From the NCBI RefSeq assembly GCF_002102265.1, contig NZ_LQPG01000014.1:62001-126000 (forward strand): a DNA stretch of 64,000 nucleotides. The letters run 5' to 3'. Under the pieces are notes generated by a model. It was given only the letters and a program-made list of their open reading frames with translations, had not been told where the DNA came from and searched no databases. Shown here in pieces: positions 20,086 through 28,590 of this stretch (its first letter is position 1; the number at the start of each line of letters is the position of its first letter). Origin of the DNA: Mycolicibacter longobardus (GTDB taxonomy: Bacteria; Actinomycetota; Actinomycetes; Mycobacteriales; Mycobacteriaceae). A program made the position numbers and the translations under genes.

Positions 20086-21906
20086 CTATCGGACAGCCTC
20101 GGCGCTGCGCGGCTGGTGCACCTGCGGGCCGGGTTCGTCGGCGTAGAGCCCTTCGATCTCATCGGCATACTTCGCCGCGATCGGCCGGCGCTTGAGCTTC
20201 ATGGTGAGGGTCACCTCGTCGCCGCCGGGCTCCCACAGCGCCGGCAGCACCCGGAAGCGCTTGATCTGTTCCACCCGCGAAAGCTTGGTGTTGCCGTCGG
20301 CCACCCCCGCTGCAATCTCGGCGATCACCCGGGGATCGGACGCCAGTGCGGCCGGAGTCGCCTCCGACAGCCCGTGGGCGGCCGCGTAGGGGGCGACCGA
20401 GTCGGCGTCGAAGACCATCAGCGCGGTGTTGTAGGGCCGGGAATCACCGATGGTCACCATCGCCCCGATCATCGGGCACGACGCCAGGATGGCGTTCTCG
20501 ATGTTCGCCGGCGACATGTTCTTACCGGCGGCATTGATGATCAACTCCTTCTTTCGGTCGACCACCCGCAGGTAGCCGTCGGCGTCCTCGTCGAGGATGT
20601 CGCCGGTATGCAGCCAACCGTCGGAGTCGATCGCCTCGGCGGTCTTGGCCGGCTCCTTGCGGTACCCCCGCATCACCAGCGGCCCCCGCACCAGGAACTC
20701 GCCGTCGGAGGCGATGCGGCTTTCCAACCCGGGCAACAACTTTCCGACCGTACCGAGCCGGGCATCCCGCGGATGCGCGGTCGACGCCACGCAGCTGAGC
20801 TCCGACATGCCCCAGACCTCGCAGATCGGAATCCCGATCCCGGCGAAGAAGCCGATGGTCTCCTTGGGAATGGGCGCCGCGCCCGACACCGCCCAGCGCA
20901 GCTCATCCAATCCCAGCCTGGCCCGCAGCTTGGAAAGCACCAGTTCGTCGGCCCGCGCCCATTCCGCGGCCACGTCGTCGGGAACCGGATCGCCGGCCAG
21001 CAGGGCCGCAGAGCGCTTTCCGCCGACGGCCAGCGCCCACTGCAGGGCGGCGCGACGGTTGTCGTCCGGCTCCCCCGCGACGGCGAATTCGGTTGCGGCC
21101 TTGAGCTTCTCCCATACCCGCGGCACCGCGCCCCAGATCGTGGGCCGCACATCCGGCAGTGCCGCGCCGATCTGGCGGGCGTCGGGCACCACGGTGATCT
21201 GCACCCCGGCGATCTCCTGGTTGTAGAGCGCCATCGCCCGGTCGGCGATGTGCGCCGAGGGCAGGTAGGAGGTGATCCGGTCACCGAAGCGCACCCCGAG
21301 CACCGCATCGAGGGCGGCCGCCTCGAACAGCAGGTTGGTGTGCGTCATCTCCACCCCCTTGGGCAGGCCGGTGGTCCCGGAGGTGTAGATCAGCGTGACG
21401 ACGTCGTCGGGTTGCACTGCCCGCCAGGAGGATTCGAAGTCGAAGTCGTCCGCTCCCGCGGCCAGCAGATCCTCGACCGACAAGGTGCCGTCCGGGTTGC
21501 CGTCGACGCACACGATGTGTTCGACGGGCGCACCGCTGGCCCGGATCGTTTCGACGTAGGCGGCCTCGCACATGACGACCTTGGTCCCGGCGTTGTCGAA
21601 CAGATACCCGAGCTGCTCGGGGGGCAGGGTGTTGTACACCGAGAACGACGTGGCGCCCACGTGCTGGGCGCCGACCTCCAGCGGGTAGAACTCCAGCCGG
21701 TTCGCCATCATCAGAGACACCGTGTCGCCGTGGCACACTCCGAGCCCGGCCAGCCCGGCCGCCACCTGACGCACCTGCGCGGCGTAGTCACGCCAGGTCA
21801 GCGTCTGCCCGCCGCCGACCGTGCGCACCGCGACGGCGTCCGGATCGATCGCGGCCGTGCGCTGAAACGCCTCGCACAGCGTGGCCGCCCGCGGTGTCTG
21901 CGTCAT
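20086..21906 (-). CDS. long-chain fatty acyl-CoA synthetase, FadD11-like
   Basis: A 606-aa AMP-forming ligase activating fatty acids. It has the P-loop YTSGTTGLPKGVEMTHTNL (about 172-190), the adenylate motif ICEVWGMSELS, the hinge YLRVVDRKKELIINAAGKN and a C-terminal lysine region TMKLKRR. It looks like FadD11, which in M. tuberculosis H37Rv is annotated as two pieces (fadD11 and fadD11.1); here the reading frame is intact. The ATG at 21906 lies 26 bases after the enoyl-CoA hydratase gene, so both may form a beta-oxidation-type operon. Confidence 0.88.
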   Translation of the reverse strand: MTQTPRAATLCEAFQRTAAIDPDAVAVRTVGGGQTLTWRDYAAQVRQVAAGLAGLGVCHGDTVSLMMANRLEFYPLEVGAQHVGATSFSVYNTLPPEQLGYLFDNAGTKVVMCEAAYVETIRASGAPVEHIVCVDGNPDGTLSVEDLLAAGADDFDFESSWRAVQPDDVVTLIYTSGTTGLPKGVEMTHTNLLFEAAALDAVLGVRFGDRITSYLPSAHIADRAMALYNQEIAGVQITVVPDARQIGAALPDVRPTIWGAVPRVWEKLKAATEFAVAGEPDDNRRAALQWALAVGGKRSAALLAGDPVPDDVAAEWARADELVLSKLRARLGLDELRWAVSGAAPIPKETIGFFAGIGIPICEVWGMSELSCVASTAHPRDARLGTVGKLLPGLESRIASDGEFLVRGPLVMRGYRKEPAKTAEAIDSDGWLHTGDILDEDADGYLRVVDRKKELIINAAGKNMSPANIENAILASCPMIGAMVTIGDSRPYNTALMVFDADSVAPYAAAHGLSEATPAALASDPRVIAEIAAGVADGNTKLSRVEQIKRFRVLPALWEPGGDEVTLTMKLKRRPIAAKYADEIEGLYADEPGPQVHQPRSAEAVR

Positions 21907-21932
21907 CTGTTCCTCCTGCTCCCGGCCGCACC

Positions 21933-22718
21933 TCAGCGGCGATGGACCCGTTCCAGATATGCCATGGCCGAGGCCCGCGACTCGGTGTCGTGAAGCGCCG
22001 TCACCAGTGCGTCGGCGTCGTTCCAGCTGCGTGCGGTCCCCACCATGCCTTCGGTCACCGCATTGACCTGGCGCTTGGTGCCGCCCAGGGTGAGCGCGGA
22101 CTTGGCGACCAGCTGGCCGACCAACTGCGCTATCTCGGCGTCCAGGTCGGCCTCGGGCACCACCCGGTTGACGAACCCCGACGACTTCGCCTCGTCGGCG
22201 CCGAACGGCCGGCAGGTCATCACCAGCTCCTTGGTGAGCGCCGGGCCGATCTCGCGGACCAGTCGCGGGATGCCGCCCCAGGCCAGCGGGATGCCCAGGT
22301 CGACCTCCGGGATCGAAAACCGGGTGTCCTCGGCGGCCACCCGCAGGTCGCAGGCCGCGGCCAGCACCACGCCACCGCCCACGCAGTGCCCGTGCAGGCG
22401 CGCCACGGTCACCGCGCGCATGGCCTCGACGGCATCCGCCATCCGCCGTCCGGCGTCGGCGGCCTCCCGCATGGCTGCGGCACCGTCGGCGGCGGCCACG
22501 AACGCGGCAAGGTCCGCACCGGCCGAGAACGCCCGGCCGTTTCCCGCGACCACCACGACCTTCACCGTGGGCCGCGCGTCGAACCAGCGCGCCGCCGCCA
22601 CCAGCTCATCGAGGGTCACCGTGCTCAGGGGATTGAGCTTGTCCGGGCGATTCAGGGTGATCGAGCCCCGATCACCATCGGCCACCACCGCGATGGTGGT
22701 GGCCTGCTGCGATTCCAT
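21933..22718 (-). CDS. enoyl-CoA hydratase/isomerase family protein
   Basis: A 261-aa crotonase-fold protein. It shows the oxyanion-hole segments GNGRAFSAGADLAAF and HGHCVGGGVVLAAACDLRVA, and SIPEVDLGIPLAWGG where active hydratases place the catalytic glutamates; one glutamate (in PEVDLG) is evident, the other position is not clear. Could be a hydratase, isomerase or a degenerate member. The ATG at 22718 (MESQQATT) was chosen since the fold begins just after it. Upstream of and co-directional with the FadD gene. Confidence 0.85.
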   Translation of the reverse strand: MESQQATTIAVVADGDRGSITLNRPDKLNPLSTVTLDELVAAARWFDARPTVKVVVVAGNGRAFSAGADLAAFVAAADGAAAMREAADAGRRMADAVEAMRAVTVARLHGHCVGGGVVLAAACDLRVAAEDTRFSIPEVDLGIPLAWGGIPRLVREIGPALTKELVMTCRPFGADEAKSSGFVNRVVPEADLDAEIAQLVGQLVAKSALTLGGTKRQVNAVTEGMVGTARSWNDADALVTALHDTESRASAMAYLERVHRR

Positions 22719-22817
22719 TCCGTTGACGTTAGCGGCGCCGCCGTGGCCCCGATGCGGGATTGACGCGGGTTTTGCCCCTGCGTGTCCGATCGGCCGCCAT
22801 CGCTTACGGTGAGCCCT

Positions 22818-23651
22818 ATGTCGATCGCCGTCACCGAGTTCAGCCTGGTCGAGCAGACCGCGTTCCTCACCGCGTACGCCCGCGCACTCGACAATCGCGC
22901 ACCCACTCCGATCCTCGGTGACGAGTTCTCCGAGCGGGTGGTCGGCCTGATCGACTACGACTTCGAGGCTTTCCGGATCCCGGCCAGCGTGGTGCGCCAA
23001 ACCGCCTTGCGCGCCAAGATGCTCGACGAGCGGGTGCGCAAATACACCGCCGCGAATCCGGACGCGGTGGTGGTCGACCTCGGCGCCGGGATCAACGAAC
23101 CGCTGGCACGGGTGAGCCCGCCGGCCGGCGTCGACTGGTACAGCATCGACCTGCCAAACGTGATCGCGCTGCGCGACAAGGTGGTGCCGGCTCAGCGCGC
23201 CGAGCACGCCATTGCAGCCGATCTGACTGGCACAGACTGGACAGCCGGCATCCCGGTCGGGCGACCCACCATGGTGATCGCCGACGGCCTGTTCGCCTTT
23301 CTGTCCGAACCGCAGGTCATCGCGCTGATCGGTCACGTCATCGACTACTTCGGGACCGGCGAGCTGGCCTTCAACGACTACGGCCGGGTCGGCGCGATGA
23401 GCTCGCTGGCCATGAAGCTGGCTCCCCGGGGAATGTTCAGCGTGCTTCGCCACGTCTGGGCCAATCCCGGCTTCACCGACCCGCACACCCCCGAGCGGTG
23501 GGACCCACGACTGCGTCTGGTCGAGCAGGCCTGCCTGGCGCACGCCGCCGAGGTCGACTCGTTTCCCGGGGCTGCCCGCGCGATGACCCGGCTTGCCGGC
23601 CGATTCAAAGCGGCGGCCGGCAAGGCCCGGGTACTGCGCTACAAGTTCTGA
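22818..23651 (+). CDS. class I SAM-dependent methyltransferase, LCM/PPM1-like
   Basis: A 277-aa methyltransferase. The SAM-binding strand reads VVVDLGAGINEPLARV near residue 90 and the acidic second motif WYSIDLPNVIALR follows, a pattern seen in the leucine carboxyl methyltransferase-like family common in mycobacteria. A third motif is PTMVIADGLFAFLSE. The ATG at 22818 was chosen over an upstream start because 22782 would extend into the divergent promoter area. The substrate is unknown, and no co-directional partner is nearby. Confidence 0.82.
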   Translation: MSIAVTEFSLVEQTAFLTAYARALDNRAPTPILGDEFSERVVGLIDYDFEAFRIPASVVRQTALRAKMLDERVRKYTAANPDAVVVDLGAGINEPLARVSPPAGVDWYSIDLPNVIALRDKVVPAQRAEHAIAADLTGTDWTAGIPVGRPTMVIADGLFAFLSEPQVIALIGHVIDYFGTGELAFNDYGRVGAMSSLAMKLAPRGMFSVLRHVWANPGFTDPHTPERWDPRLRLVEQACLAHAAEVDSFPGAARAMTRLAGRFKAAAGKARVLRYKF

Positions 23652-23680
23652 ACCGCTGGGTCAGAACAGCGAGGCCCCGG

Positions 23681-24448
23681 TCAGAACAGCGTGGCCAACG
23701 CCCCCCCGTTGAAGAAGTCGGCCGGGTCGAAGTCGAGCAGGGCGAACGGATCGTTCGGGATCAGGTAGTCCGGCACATTGGGAACCCACGGGTGGAACAG
23801 GCTGTTCCACAGCTGAACCGGCCCGTCGTCTCCGATCTCGAAGTATCCCGCGGAGGTGAAGGTGGTGGGGTCGGTCGCCACGGTGTAGGTGAAGTCGCCG
23901 GCAGACATGACCCAGTAGTTCATGTCGTGCGGCCCGATCCCGTTCATCGTCAGGTTGGTGAAGTCGCCGATGTTGATCACGTAGATCGACGACCCCGACA
24001 GGTAACCGAACTGGCCCAAGGCGCTGAGGTTGAAGTCTTCGGGCAGGTCCGGATTCACCACGAAGTCACCGAACTGGTAGGCCGAGGTGGAGTAGAACGA
24101 GTTCCAGAAGTCTTCGATCTTGATGTTGTAGGTACCCGCCTGGATCGCCTCGGCATCCTCCGGGGAGTACACAACGTTGTAGGCCTGGTCGCCCTTCCAG
24201 TCGGTGATGAACGGACGGATGCCCTCATACGTCCAGTCTCTAGCCACGCTTTCCCGGGTCAGGTCCTCCATCACCAGGCAGACCGCCCCGTTGCAGGTCT
24301 CATAGGGGCCCCCGCCCCACCCGGGCAGGGGAGGCGGTCCGCTGCCTTCCCCCGCGGCGTGGGCGGCCGACATCGGCAGCACGAGCGCGGCGAAGGCAGC
24401 GGCGGCGCCGACCCCGAGCAGGGTTAGAAGACGACGCGAAACCCACAT
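23681..24448 (-). CDS. secreted protein of unknown function
   Basis: A 255-aa protein with a clear signal peptide: MWVSRRLLTLLGVGAAAAF to AAHAAGEG. The mature part has CNGAVC (a possible disulfide), many aromatic and acidic residues, and a C-terminus rich in F, P and D (NDPFALLDFDPADFFNGG). No known family recognised. The aromatic, acidic, glycine-rich make-up is like that of the two secreted paralogues at 58-62 kb, though without clear alignment. The ATG at 24448 follows GGAGG at good spacing. A 20-bp tandem duplication at its 3' end duplicates the stop region (23659-23691). Confidence 0.8.
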   Translation of the reverse strand: MWVSRRLLTLLGVGAAAAFAALVLPMSAAHAAGEGSGPPPLPGWGGGPYETCNGAVCLVMEDLTRESVARDWTYEGIRPFITDWKGDQAYNVVYSPEDAEAIQAGTYNIKIEDFWNSFYSTSAYQFGDFVVNPDLPEDFNLSALGQFGYLSGSSIYVINIGDFTNLTMNGIGPHDMNYWVMSAGDFTYTVATDPTTFTSAGYFEIGDDGPVQLWNSLFHPWVPNVPDYLIPNDPFALLDFDPADFFNGGALATLF

Positions 24449-24937
24449 GATTGCCTCCGTGTTCTTGTTGCACATGCGTACCTGTGAACGCTCTGGTGAC
24501 CAGACGTTACTCTGGCGTTACAGGATTGACATCTTAATTTAATTTAAACCTTTGGTAAAGGTTGAGGTATCTCAGCGCTGAGACCCCGACCACGTGGTGC
24601 CGAACGTACCGGGGGTCGAAGTCGAGGCCGACAGCCGCTCCCCCCGAGCAGCGACACGACCCGTCTTGCTTGACATCAGAAACATCACCTTGCCCATGCC
24701 ACACAGGCTGTGTGGGAAGTTCCAGACGTTACATGAGTGATGCGAAGTTGTTATTGAGAACGGACGTTAACGTTATGTAGAGGTTGAACCTGGCAGTCGG
24801 CTGTGGGACGCGGCGGGGTCAGACGACGGCACAGAGCCGTCGATCGCGCCATAAACTCTCCCACGTCAGGCCATTCCGCGGCCACGGCCCCGGGTTTAGA
24901 CTTACCGTCTGGGCCACTGGCCACCAGGAAGTTTCCC
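24449..24937. promoter_or_regulatory. palindrome-rich divergent intergenic region, 489 bases
   Basis: No convincing gene. AT-rich for this genome around 24526-24560 (TTGACA at 24526-24531, then TTAATTTAATTTAAA). Inverted repeats: AACCTTT-GGT-AAAGGTT at 24547-24563, TCTCAGCGCTGAGA at 24570-24583, CCACACA-GGC-TGTGTGG at 24699-24715 and ACGTTAACGT at 24764-24773. The 11-mer CCAGACGTTAC occurs at 24500-24510 and 24722-24732. It must hold promoters for the secreted protein and for the operon at 24938; the density of repeats suggests several regulator sites. Confidence 0.6.
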
Positions 24938-25264
24938 TTGAACGACGGATGTTGCGGATCTGACACGCCCGAGCCGGGCGTCACCGACGATGACGAGTTC
25001 ACCGCCGCGGTCGAAGAGTTGGCCGAGCACGAGAAGCGCCTCCTCGACCACTTGGCCGATCCCGCTGCCACCAAAGCGTTTCTGGCCGATCCGAGCGCAG
25101 TGCTACGGCGCCTGAAGATTCCGGTTCCCGCGGCGATAGCTCACCGGCTGCGACTGCCCGACGCCAATCGCATCGGGGACCTAACGGCCCGCCCGGTGGG
25201 CCTGCCCAACGGGCAGACCATCACCCCCCGGGCCAAGATTCGGATCGTCGGCCGAAAGCGCTGA
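24938..25264 (+). CDS. small acidic-basic protein, first gene of a novel operon
   Basis: About 108 aa from TTG 24938, which follows AGGAAG; no ATG or GTG in frame gives a better start. The N-terminal half is acidic (TDDDEFTAAVEELAEHEKRLL); the middle has LADPAATKAFLADPSAVLRRL then KIPVP; the C-terminus is basic (TPRAKIRIVGRKR). The repeated L-A-D-P motif followed by a helix and a V/I-P step recalls leader regions of nitrile-hydratase-type peptide precursors, but no modifying enzyme is near, so this is only a resemblance. The next gene starts one base after its stop, so the two are co-translated. Function unknown. Confidence 0.7.
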   Translation: MNDGCCGSDTPEPGVTDDDEFTAAVEELAEHEKRLLDHLADPAATKAFLADPSAVLRRLKIPVPAAIAHRLRLPDANRIGDLTARPVGLPNGQTITPRAKIRIVGRKR

Positions 25265-25265
25265 G

Positions 25266-27602
25266 ATGGCCGGTCAGCAAAGCGCCGGGTTCGACCTGGT
25301 GATGGAGTTCTCCGAAACCCCATTGCAGGAACTGCTCGGCGTCTTCTTCGACACCAGCGACTTCCTGTGCACGCTGCTGAACCTGCTGGCCATCCCCTGC
25401 GAGGGATTCAACGTGTCCGTCAGTCTCGACCGCCCAGCCGGCTCGGTGCTCACCGCCGCGCAGACCGATGCCGTCGACATCCAGCTCACCGCAACGCTCG
25501 GCGTCGCGTGGCGGCTCCGGCTGATCGCCGGGGTCGACGTCGACCGGGGCACCCCCGGGCTCAACCAGGTCCGGCTGAACCTGCGCGACCGGCTCTACCA
25601 TCTGTCCGGGACCATCGGATCAGCCCCGGCGGACACCACCGCGCTGTCGGACTACCTGCGCAACACCGTTGCGGCGATACCGCTTCCGGTGGCCATGACG
25701 GTCAGCACCGACCCGAATGCATCCACCCTCACCCCCACCCGGCTGGACGTAAAGATCATCGACGGCGCCGTCGGCGAGAACGCGTTCGCCGTGTGCGTCA
25801 CCTACGGCGGCGGCACCCCCGGCAGTCTCGCGAACCTGACCACGAGTGCGATCCCGGACGGCAGCACCGCCACCCTGATGATGGGGTTCGGCTGGCTGCT
25901 GCGACTGATGGAGCCCGCTATCGAAGCCGGGATCGGCTTGGCACCAGGCGATTTCGAGGACGGTCACCTCACCCGCTCCGTCGTGATCGACCACGACGAA
26001 GACGTCAGGCTGACCCGGCTCGATTTCACGCTCGAGGACGGCTTCATACAGGTGCGCTCGCGGGTGGAGAAGAGCGGGACGTGCTATGACGCCAGCGCGG
26101 ATTTCGGCGGGAACTTCCGGCTCGAGGTGCGCAACGGTGAACTTCGCGTCGATGCCGACCTCTCCGACCCCGACATGGACATCGATGTCCCCTGGTACTG
26201 CTGGCTCGGTGCCGCGGTCCTCGGTGCGCTGCTCGGCGGCATCGTCGGCGCCGTCCTGCTGCCGGTGCTGTTGCACCTGGTGACCTCGACGGTCGAAGAC
26301 GTGGTCAACACCGTCGCGGACACCGTCACCTCCGCGATCAACTCCGCCACCCCGTCGGTGAACGTTCCCGCGATCGGCTTCAATCTGCTGTTTCAGAACG
26401 CGTTCGTCGACGACATCGGCGTCGGCTGCCGTGTCGTCGTCACCGACACCGCACCGGTGCGGTGCCAGGGCGTCGTGCGGCTTCGCCCCGGCCAGCAGTT
26501 GGACCTGGACAACGGCGCGGTCGGCGGCGTCGTGGACGGAGCCGATCTGCGCTGGACCGGCGGCGGCACCCGGGCGAGCCTGGAAGCGCTGTGCGTGACG
26601 CGCATCGCCGACACCAATGACATCCGGTTCGGCGCGATCCCGCGATACCGGCTCTACGGGCTGAGGTATTCCCGCCGGCTGATCCCGGTCAGTGAGCTCG
26701 GGCACCTGGCGGTCATCAACCTGCCGATCCTGCCCGACATCGAGTTCTTCGCCCCCAGCCTGTCGGTGTACGCGGTCCGCACCAATGAGCGCAGGATCGC
26801 CCTGATCCAGGCCATCGACCTCGACGACGACACGGTGACGCTGCGGTACAAGACGTTCGGCGTCGCCGACCCGACAGTGCGGATACTGGGTGATTTCGCC
26901 TGCCCGCCACGCACACACGGTCCGGTGGTGCTCGACGGGAAGATCGATGTGGACACCGTCATCACCCGCGCCCCGCATCAGCCCCGGACCGCATTGCCGG
27001 CCAAACTGACACCGTTGCTCTCTCGCACCACCAGTGCACCCGGCGCGCCCTTGCCGGCGGCCGAGGTGTCCCGGCTGGAGGAGATGGCAGCGCTGGAGGG
27101 GACGCTGGGTGGCAGCGCCCAGGTGCAACTGCGCTCGCGTGATGCGCGGGTCTCACTGCCGGCCAGCGAACTGCTGGTCCTCGCTGACCGTCGGCCGATC
27201 GCCATGTCCGACGCCCTCCCGCGCCGGCTGGCCGTCATTCTCGTCCTGCGGCAGCGCACCGCGGTGTTCACCGCAGTCGTCGACCACATCATCGATGTCC
27301 GATCGGTGACGTGGTGGATCAACCGGACGTTGCTCGATCCCGCGGTCGGCGCGGAACAGATCGACGGGGTGGGCTATACGTTCAGCCAGTCCGGTCTTGG
27401 CCTGACCCTGACCACCGACGCCACCACGGCCTATGAATTCGAGTTGCGGGTCGCGGTGGAGAACGCCAACGCCGACCGCTTCATCACGTCGCGATGTGTG
27501 TCCTTCAACCCGATCTGCCGGCGAACGTTTCGGGTGCTCGGGCACTGGCGCGAGCTGGTCGGCGTGGTCCCGGGCCTGCCCACCTCGATACCCGGGAAAT
27601 AG
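25266..27602 (+). CDS. large TULIP-like protein of unknown function
   Basis: A 778-aa protein not assigned to a named family. The N-terminus (FDLVMEFSETPLQELLGVFF, 9-28) resembles the first helix of tubular lipid-binding (TULIP) domains, and the next 290 residues alternate like long beta strands. A glycine-rich hydrophobic stretch at 312-338 (WLGAAVLGALLGGIVGAV) interrupts the strand pattern, then a helix VTSTVEDVVNTVADTV and a second beta-rich region to about 560. The final 200 residues look like a separate beta domain. There is no signal peptide. TULIP proteins bind lipids in a hydrophobic tube; that role here is inference from pattern only. Confidence 0.72.
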   Translation: MAGQQSAGFDLVMEFSETPLQELLGVFFDTSDFLCTLLNLLAIPCEGFNVSVSLDRPAGSVLTAAQTDAVDIQLTATLGVAWRLRLIAGVDVDRGTPGLNQVRLNLRDRLYHLSGTIGSAPADTTALSDYLRNTVAAIPLPVAMTVSTDPNASTLTPTRLDVKIIDGAVGENAFAVCVTYGGGTPGSLANLTTSAIPDGSTATLMMGFGWLLRLMEPAIEAGIGLAPGDFEDGHLTRSVVIDHDEDVRLTRLDFTLEDGFIQVRSRVEKSGTCYDASADFGGNFRLEVRNGELRVDADLSDPDMDIDVPWYCWLGAAVLGALLGGIVGAVLLPVLLHLVTSTVEDVVNTVADTVTSAINSATPSVNVPAIGFNLLFQNAFVDDIGVGCRVVVTDTAPVRCQGVVRLRPGQQLDLDNGAVGGVVDGADLRWTGGGTRASLEALCVTRIADTNDIRFGAIPRYRLYGLRYSRRLIPVSELGHLAVINLPILPDIEFFAPSLSVYAVRTNERRIALIQAIDLDDDTVTLRYKTFGVADPTVRILGDFACPPRTHGPVVLDGKIDVDTVITRAPHQPRTALPAKLTPLLSRTTSAPGAPLPAAEVSRLEEMAALEGTLGGSAQVQLRSRDARVSLPASELLVLADRRPIAMSDALPRRLAVILVLRQRTAVFTAVVDHIIDVRSVTWWINRTLLDPAVGAEQIDGVGYTFSQSGLGLTLTTDATTAYEFELRVAVENANADRFITSRCVSFNPICRRTFRVLGHWRELVGVVPGLPTSIPGK

Positions 27603-27627
27603 GGCGTGCCAAGACCGCAACGGCAGA

Positions 27628-28014
27628 TCAGGTCGCATCGCGCTCAGTGGCCGGTTCGAGCCACCAGACACCGCCGGCCGTGGTCGTCGCGTCGCTGCGG
27701 CACACCTCATCGAGGGCAGCGATCAGGCGCCCGATGAAACGGCGGTTGCGCGGGAAAGCAATGTCCGAGGTATAGATCAGCTGGGGCACGGCCTCCCCCG
27801 CTGCACTGCGTTGGCGCCGTAGCCGCTCGAAATCGACAACATTGTTGGTGACCAGGGTGCGGTCGTCATCGACGGCGCGTTGCACAAGGTCCGCATCCGC
27901 AGCTCCACGCAGCGCAGAGTCGGTGGCCACCGCCAGACAGTCGTGGCCGCGGGCGTTCAACTCGGTTGCCACGCGCGGATGGAACATCTCGTCGAGAAGC
28001 AGCCGCGCGGTCAC
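27628..28014 (-). CDS. DUF5615-type PIN-like protein, probable toxin
   Basis: A 128-aa protein beginning ARLLLDEMFHPRVATELNARGHDC, with GAADADLVQRAVDDDRTLVTNNVVDF, the pattern of Mut7-C/DUF5615 PIN-like proteins found as partners of small DNA-binding proteins. The acidic residues D8, D41-like and the DADL and VVDF aspartates would bind metal. The GTG start at 28014 overlaps the upstream antitoxin-like stop as GTGA, showing coupling. Probably the toxin of a toxin-antitoxin-like pair, though toxicity of this family is not well established. Confidence 0.78.
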   Translation of the reverse strand: MTARLLLDEMFHPRVATELNARGHDCLAVATDSALRGAADADLVQRAVDDDRTLVTNNVVDFERLRRQRSAAGEAVPQLIYTSDIAFPRNRRFIGRLIAALDEVCRSDATTTAGGVWWLEPATERDAT

Positions 28015-28451
28015 CGACCGAGTAACTCTTGCTCACGCCGCCAGCGCAGCTGGGCCTCGGCCGCCTCGGCCTCTGCCCGGGCAATCCAGCCGTCGATCTC
28101 GGCGGGGAAGGCCGCCTGGTAAGCGATCGCGGCGTGGATCAACCTGGCCTCTACCCCGCTCGTCTCACTGACCAGCGCCACCAGGGCCGCCGGATCGAGG
28201 TCGGGCTCCGCGCTACGCGCGCTACGCAACGCCCGCGCGACCTCCCATACGTCGGGCCCGCCAACTAGTCCCGCCCGACGTCCGGCCGGCCCGTCGCGAA
28301 ACACGATCAACGGGTGTTCCTGGACGCGCAACGCCTCGTCCACCAGTTGGTTGGTCGCCGCAGATGCGCTCAGTCCGGGGTGCGCCGCCACGAATCGAGC
28401 CAGGCGGGCGGCGACATCGGCATCGAAACGAACAGACGTGGGACTACCCAT
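28011..28451 (-). CDS. antitoxin-like protein with RHH-type N-terminus
   Basis: A 146-aa protein. The first 45 residues (SVRFDADVAARLARFVAAHPGLSASAATNQLVDEAL) look like a ribbon-helix-helix DNA-binding domain. The middle part, HPLIVFRDGPAGRRAGLVGGPDVWEVARAL, resembles DUF433-like antitoxins that pair with DUF5615 proteins, and the C-terminus is a helical, charged tail. The ATG at 28451 is three bases from a perfect palindrome that is probably its autoregulatory operator. Overlaps the PIN-like gene by four bases. Confidence 0.78.
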   Translation of the reverse strand: MGSPTSVRFDADVAARLARFVAAHPGLSASAATNQLVDEALRVQEHPLIVFRDGPAGRRAGLVGGPDVWEVARALRSARSAEPDLDPAALVALVSETSGVEARLIHAAIAYQAAFPAEIDGWIARAEAEAAEAQLRWRREQELLGR

Positions 28452-28453
28452 GG

Positions 28454-28464
28454 CTACATTGTAG
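28454..28464. promoter_or_regulatory. palindrome before the third toxin-antitoxin-like pair
   Basis: CTACA-T-TGTAG, a perfect inverted repeat starting three bases upstream of the antitoxin ATG on the minus strand. Position and symmetry suit autoregulation by the antitoxin. Confidence 0.5.
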
Positions 28465-28590
28465 TTATCGGTAGTAGACGTGCGCTACCCGCCAAAACAC
28501 CCGGGCAAGCTAGCTCTGGCTGATGATGCCGCCGCGGCGTGTCAGTTCTGCCCATGGACTGACAGACGAAGAATCGCGCCGGTGCGCGCT

